From the NCBI GenBank assembly GCA_037074705.1, contig CM073590.1, positions 42,598,395 through 42,662,394 of the forward strand: 64,000 nucleotides of DNA, given 5' to 3'. Below, one piece after another: positions 58,641 to 64,000 of the stretch. Position 1 is the first letter of the stretch. Every line of letters begins with the position of its first letter. Source of the stretch: Zhengitettix transpicula. Its lineage: Eukaryota > Arthropoda > Insecta > Orthoptera > Tetrigidae. The translations under genes and the position numbers were made by a program. The notes under the pieces are model-generated. The model ran no database searches. It was not told the origin of the DNA and was given only the letters and a program-made list of their open reading frames with translations.

Positions 58641-61600
58641 CGACTGAATTTGTATCAATCTTCTGATAAATAATTTAACAATATCAGCTTCTAAAGTATG
58701 TAACTGTTTTCTTATTTTTCAGAATTTTGAAATATATTCCTTTGCAATTTATATAAATAAAACATTACCGTGCCTGTTTAACTGACAGTTTGAAAGTGAT
58801 AAACTCCAAAACAGCTGAATGAATTTTCATATTTGTATTTCTACTTTCTCTAGTTACCACGTAGGCTATACAATTGATCAAATTTCAGGTTTATAGGAAA
58901 TTGTAAATAAGTTTAATTTACTGACCACTGATCACTGCAATGTTTTGTGTACTTTAGTACTTTAGTAATATCTTTGGTTCTACTTAATTAGCGGCAAATT
59001 TCTTTGGATTAATAATAATAATAATATTAATAATTAATATTAATTGAAGATGGATATTTTGTATGTGACACGTATGAATTTAAAGTGAAGAATTTAAAAA
59101 TATGGTAATAACTATGTATCAGTATACTACAAAGTTACATTTCCACTGAATTTAAGAAAACGTACGTAGCCTGTACGAACCTGGCAAAATAATGTTTTAC
59201 TTCATCACCTTCTTTACTCAACTCTAGAAATATTTTTTGTGAATTTTCTTTTGTAAAACATATTAGCATAGCACTTGTATCCATTATGAAATAAGTAGTA
59301 ATTGTCGTTCGACTCGCTGAAGATTCCCGGATAATCTAAACAGTAAATTGTTTGCCAGTGAGAAGGTCTTGGCGTTCTCCATTAATTCACTTAAAGAAAC
59401 GACGATAATCTCATGCACTTAGTGTCAATATTTATTCATGATTCACTCTGTTTTGTAGTAAAAGTTCCAGTGTCACGTCCGTCGCGTGAGGCCAAGCAAG
59501 GAGATGCCGGGATGATGACCTCATTAAACAGCGTGGCACCCCGTATTTTCATTTCCGTTCTTTCTGCTCGGCTGCCTTCAGAAGACATTCAAAAAGAAAA
59601 GGCTTTTCGACCCGTGACATTCCAAAGGGGGAAGAGTATAACTATGTCTCAGATGTATTGGAAAATGAGCTGTGCAAGCTCGTTCCGAAAAGGATTACGC
59701 AGATTTGAGATCGCTGTAACATCATAGAAATTGTATGCTTGCATTTAATTCTAGAATAAAATATATTTATATTCCGTGGGTTAAGTGTAAATTTCGTAGT
59801 GTAAATAAAATATTTCCTAAAATTTTCTTCATGAATTCATAATTAAGATAATTAAAATAAAAAAATATATTCCGCCAAAGAAAATTTATGCTTGATAATT
59901 TTTTTATTATGTTTCCAGCGTAATTTAAAGATTCTTCAGTTAAACCTCTAAAAACCCTATAACTATCAATATTCGTCTAACTAGAATTTAAAATTGCTCA
60001 GGAAACGAGTAAGTTATTATTCCTACAGTCCGAAATGATTAATTAAATAAAAAATATGAACACAGGGTCATACGATTTTATCAAAAGTTTGCATTATATA
60101 CTCCATGATACCGTAGTATTCATATCAAACTATCGATTCTGATGAAATTACATTTTTCAAATGCCGTGCATTGGACATGAAACATATTCGTAAGAGTAGC
60201 TGAAGAACGGACGAAATTTAAGTATGCAATGTAGACTTTCCTGCGATCCTTGGAGAGCAAAACAGTTAAGGGGAGAGTTGAGAATACCTGGTTAGTGTTC
60301 GTTGTGAGCGGTTATGAGTTGGGGAGTGAATATAGTCAAATGTTTTACAATTTTGTGTAGAAGCAATTTATAGAACGGAAGGAGAGTGATATAAAAAAGT
60401 TAAGATGTGATGTTAAAAATCAGAGTGCAGAGTGCAGTGAATTAAAAATAGTAAATGGGAGTTAATTTAAATGACGAAGAGTCATCGAGAAAAGGGAGTG
60501 GTAGAGGGAGAAGCGGAAACGCAGATTCATCTATCAGAACCTGAAACGATACGTACAAAACAGATAAGATGTAAACAAATAAGCATTGTAACAGAAATTC
60601 GTTTATATTTTACAATAATTTTGCCACGAAATTTTATCCAGAAAATAAACAATCCATATATTTAAATTATTTACGCAAATTTGTACTTACAAGTTATAAT
60701 TTAATTAAATATTAATATTAATTGATGAAAAGTCTAGGAATAAAATTTAAAATAACTCACAAGAAACTTTCTTATTTAATAACTGGCGCCAAACTGTTCC
60801 CTAATAAATTTTAAAATATTAATAATTCACACTGAATTTATCCCCAAATAATAAGTTCAACGTGTTGGATAAATAATTATAAATATTAATAATTGAACAT
60901 ATAATAATCCCACCCCCTTGAAGTAAGTCTTTTCAGTATGTTGGAAATAAGTTTCATTCTTCTCAGAAATACTGATGGTGGCTATAACATATTGCCTCTT
61001 TTCTCTGTCAGTAATATGCAAAAATTACTTTCTGGCTTTGCTAACTACTACTTTGTTATCGCTTAGACGTTGTAAACTGTCGAATGTGGAAAATTCGTTG
61101 ATTATGTGCTGTAATTATTCTTTTAAAGAATACCTGTATCACGTATGTCCGGTTCACCCTTTCGTACAAGGAATTGTTCCATTAATTGGTTTTACAATCT
61201 AAGCAGTGACGAATCGAGCACGTTCGTCTTCACAGTACAATACCTCTTGAACGAATCGGATTAGCTGTGCTGCGTCGTTATGAATTTTTTAGTTTTAATC
61301 AAAGGGGATATTTTGAAATGTAAAAAACAAGAAAAAAGAAAGAGACATAACTAAAGAAGGAAACAGATGAGAACACTAGCAAAACGTTTAATTTAGCAAC
61401 GCATTACAACTTGAAAACAAAACGAAAAAGAATATTCCTGCGAAGAATCATTAAGGATGTAGAATTTCTTACGTCGGTAATTATAAAAAGAAAGTGAAAA
61501 CCAAATCTAAATCCTATTCAGTAGTAACTGAAGAGAATTAAAGCATCTAATGAAAATAAATGAGAATATTTAAATCTGTACTTTTACTGTAATGATTATA

Positions 61601-62639
61601 TCATACGATATATCATATATATTGTAATGAATCTCTTTTACTACAAAGGATACGTTACCGGAGCATTATTTCTGTGAATTGGAGAAAGAAGAAATTAATT
61701 TAGAATTTAAACATATTCCATTGAATTTTATTCAACCTAAAATTTTGCAACTAAGTTATTTTCAAAACAAATTTCTAAAGAAAAATTATTATGGTTAACT
61801 ATTATTGGTTGTAAGAGTATATTTTAATTCAATATATTTTATTTTATTAGGTAAATCGGCATACGTATTAGGCACTACTTAATTTTTTTACGTCCTGAAA
61901 AGGGTCTTTTTCGAGTTCTATGAATATTTCAAGGATTGAGCTATATTTTTATTTTAAACAATTTAATTAACGGCCAATTAACTAACACACGTTAATTTAA
62001 AAATCCATGTTTGACGACAATTATCTTAATAGTCAAATAATTTGTTTTCATTTTGTCCATTGACATGATAATATAAAAATAATACAATGAAATTGTTTCC
62101 TTGGTATTATGATATGTTCCGTATATGTGGTTGCCGATTAGTTTCCTTAAGTAATGCAATTATCGCAATAAACAGTCGGTTAGGAGATCCATTGTTAATG
62201 CTTCATAAATTGTCCAGTTCTCTGTTTTTTTTATAGGATACAATGTTTTCGAAGTTGTATTAATGATGCAAGCCCTTAAAATAAGAACAAAGAAACCAAG
62301 TGGATACTCGAATTGAGAAAAATAGTTAATTTGTTACTCATTAGACGTCGAGTAAATTTAAAGAACTACTTTCTAAGGTTAGTAATTAGTTACATATATA
62401 AACTATAAATTGTATTTCAGCTGTTATTATGAGAATACTCCGTTACGTAATTTACATCACTTTTATAGCCGCATAACATTTTAAAAGGTTTTATAGAACA
62501 CAAAATTTTTTGTAAACTATATCATACAGATACGTAACCATAATTTATAATATTAAGTAACAAATAAATTAATTTTACACAGAAATAATAGAAAATTTAC
62601 ATTAACATTTTTTTTATAGAATCACCCCTCATTTCAGAA
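58641..62639. other. SCYL2 intron sequence with unrecognised small frames
   Basis: Three frames stand out: 59413-59727 (+, 104 codons, in a GC-richer patch), 60471-60665 (+, 64 codons, MTKSHREKGVVEGEAETQIH at its start) and 60975-61202 (+). The 60300-60860 part, with 'ctggcgccaaactgttcc' near 60783, may be a decayed LTR element in reverse order. TGTAAT preceded by ATAT at 61623 has no supporting partner end. No host exon was found. Confidence 0.35.
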
Positions 62640-62900
62640 CATTTCGTCGCTTATTTCGAAGCTTTCTTGGACAATTGTTTTCCGTAGAGCAGCACTTCTT
62701 TCAGCTGTTTATTATTGGTGAATAGACGGCCTTGTAAAGCACCTTTAAGTAAACTAAACATTACCTTTCTAAGTAATGTATCAAAATTAGTTAATTTGAT
62801 TCTCAAAAAAAAAGTGAGCTTCACGTGAGATACCACTCCAAGTTCTGGAGTTTTCTCTCTGGTTTGAAGTTATTAATCCATGTTTTATCTTCAGTGTTAA
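62640..62900 (-). pseudogene. mariner-family transposase remnant, internally deleted
   Basis: The minus strand reads TEDKTWINNFKPERKLQNLE then WYLT and a stop (62895-62821), the mariner block TGDETW..H..PE.K.QSMEW that holds the first catalytic Asp (kept here in TEDK). After a frame change, FSLLKGALQGRLFTNNKQLK (within 62651-62836) matches the late transposase block around FGPLK..LRG..F..DEE.K. The region between these blocks, with the second catalytic Asp, is missing. No inverted terminal repeats recognised. Confidence 0.65.
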
Positions 62901-63684
62901 TTATATTCAGATGACAAAAAAACGGATCCCAGACCCACTATTCTCCTGTCCTGTTTATTTAGCAACAGCGCAGATACAACTGAAGTGATAACGCTGCAAC
63001 TTGTCATAAACAAACATTACGGTGGCATCTATCTCATTGTGAGCGTAGAAAGTCGTACAGAATATTTAAAGACTATTATATGAACAGTGAAGTTACTTTT
63101 TGACTTCGCCTTGCATAAAAATACGTTTGCACTGTATTAAGTTTTTTGTACATGGGAGGTTTCATGGCGAACCTCTAATATTTATTATTGATATTGATCA
63201 TAGAAATTATTGAAATATAGTTTATTACACTGATAAAAAGAATATTGTGCTGTTTACCCTCAGTTATAAATATTGTTTCAAATAATTTTATTAATTTTTT
63301 TAAAGCACCCATATACGAATTCTATTATAATAAAACTTATTATTATAATAAAAAAATTGCAGAGGTGAAACCTTAATCCTTACTCCATACTCCTTGTAAT
63401 ATCTTGTTTTTCAACTTACATCCTAGGTTTAATTACATAAATGCTTTAAAGTACCTCTCTATCTTTTCTCATTCATTTTGGTTACGGTTAGTGTCATCTG
63501 GAATATCAAGCTTCTATTTTAATTGTATTAATTCAAAATACAGCCTTGTAAAGTGCATGAGTATATGTATCTTCGATTTGTGAGTATTGCATCGCATTAA
63601 GCAATAATCTCTGAAGGTTCGAAAATACGCGAATAATGAAAAATATATAAATTCATGGAATTTGTATGTATTTTATAATCTTAC
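62901..63684. other. SCYL2 intron sequence without recognised feature
   Basis: AT-rich, no frames or element termini of note. Confidence 0.45.
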
Positions 63685-63718
63685 CGTTTGGTTCTTCCGA
63701 ATTATTAAACCGTGATTT
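63685..63718 (-). CDS. SCYL2: Candidate 34-bp SCYL2 microexon
   Basis: On the minus strand acceptor cttatttaacctcag is followed by 34 bases and donor ACG|GTAAGA. Read from phase 0 it gives KSRFNNSEEPN plus a single G, which with AA of the exon at 50947 makes Glu (..NSEEPN-E-RINDIDGLEPV..). The phase fits exactly and both splice sites are good. An upstream in-frame TAA excludes a longer exon. The residues fall in the variable loop before the PW..R motif, so family conservation cannot confirm it. If it is wrong, the true upstream exon lies beyond the window. Confidence 0.45.
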
Positions 63719-63844
63719 CTGAGGTTAAATAAGCACTTTCGCGGTACTATTATTCAGAAATACAGTGATATGAATAATTTTTCATAGAATAACATTTTTT
63801 ACTTGCATTCGTTCGTAGAAAGCATTCTATGTTTGAATTTCAGA

Positions 63845-64000
63845 CGCGGAGGTTCCCACAAGCCGAGGCACCTCGGCCTGTTTTGAGAGGTGTATCTTCT
63901 CCCGCTATCCAAAGAGCGCGGGACAAGTACCCAATGCCCGAACTACCTTATGCAGGTTTTTCTAGGGTTTTGCCTGCATCACTTTAAGGCGAATGCCGGG
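63845..64000 (-). mobile_element. hAT-type repeat fragment at the window edge
   Basis: The plus strand reads 'gcgggacaagtacccaatgc', 'ccgaactaccttatgcaggt', 'ttttgcctgcatcactttaa', 'ggcgaatgccggg'. This is the reverse complement of 25235-25330 and parallels 45655-45770. It runs off the window. Confidence 0.7.

Noticed and set aside
61590..61680. Another TGTAAT LTR start after ATAT at 61623
   Set aside because: No family landmarks or ATTACA end follow; the match is short enough to be chance in AT-rich DNA.
54900..63600. Further upstream SCYL2 kinase exons
   Set aside because: Minus-strand donor-like sites were inspected by eye. None except 63685 opens onto an acceptable in-phase exon, and no HGN or DFG-like peptide was seen.

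Overview
The window is AT-rich animal DNA, most likely from an arthropod and probably an insect with large, repeat-rich introns. It holds one recognisable host gene. Four clear minus-strand exons (50852-50947, 22313-22458, 20885-21015, 906-1020) plus a candidate 34-bp microexon (63685-63718) encode a contiguous part of an SCYL2 (SCY1-like 2 / CVAK104) homologue, from the end of the pseudokinase activation segment to the start of the HEAT-like region. Reading phases match at every junction and the joined peptide follows the family order. Almost everything else is intron: about 12.7 kb (if the microexon is real), 28.4 kb, 1.3 kb and 19.9 kb, then a partial intron at 1-905. The 28.4-kb intron appears to be of the rare GC-AG type. 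The gene continues beyond both window ends.

The introns are packed with dead mobile elements. (1) Helitrons with 5' TC and 3' CTAG termini lie between host A and T. They carry internal tandem units of about 310 bp and form a complex at 11949-20414, a complete copy at 31810-33127, further copies at 31350-31771 and 35877-37226 (the latter with non-satellite cargo), a 5' part at 3066-5160, and a different 5' end with a short ORF at 58182-58636. (2) A family of LTR-like elements of about 0.8-1.3 kb, TGTAAT...ATTACA, lies at 7367, 8212, 22598, 38121, 39135, 47067 and 56987, nearly all flanked by ATAT or sitting inside (TA)n tracts. Several carry primer-binding-site-like units inside their 3' ends. 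(3) Non-LTR fragments: Jockey-like (262-735), CR1/Jockey-like RT (27475-28240), an RNase H-bearing I-like 3' end (48432-49486, minus) and an R1-like RT with zinc knuckle (52760-54590). (4) DNA transposons: mariner fragments at 5560-6297 and 62640-62900, and a complete non-autonomous hAT with 8-bp target duplication at 25056-26084, with relatives at 20540, 45645 and 63845. (5) A tRNA-derived SINE near 24470, microsatellites, a minisatellite and a near-perfect 39-bp hairpin.

No operon, CRISPR, rRNA or intact tRNA gene is visible. The points most worth checking are the LTR family with repeated PBS-like units in its U5 and TA-tract targeting, the head-to-tail and inverted Helitron complex, the Helitron with possible captured sequence, and the GC-AG giant intron and microexon of SCYL2. 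All element assignments come from reading motifs by eye; no database search was run.
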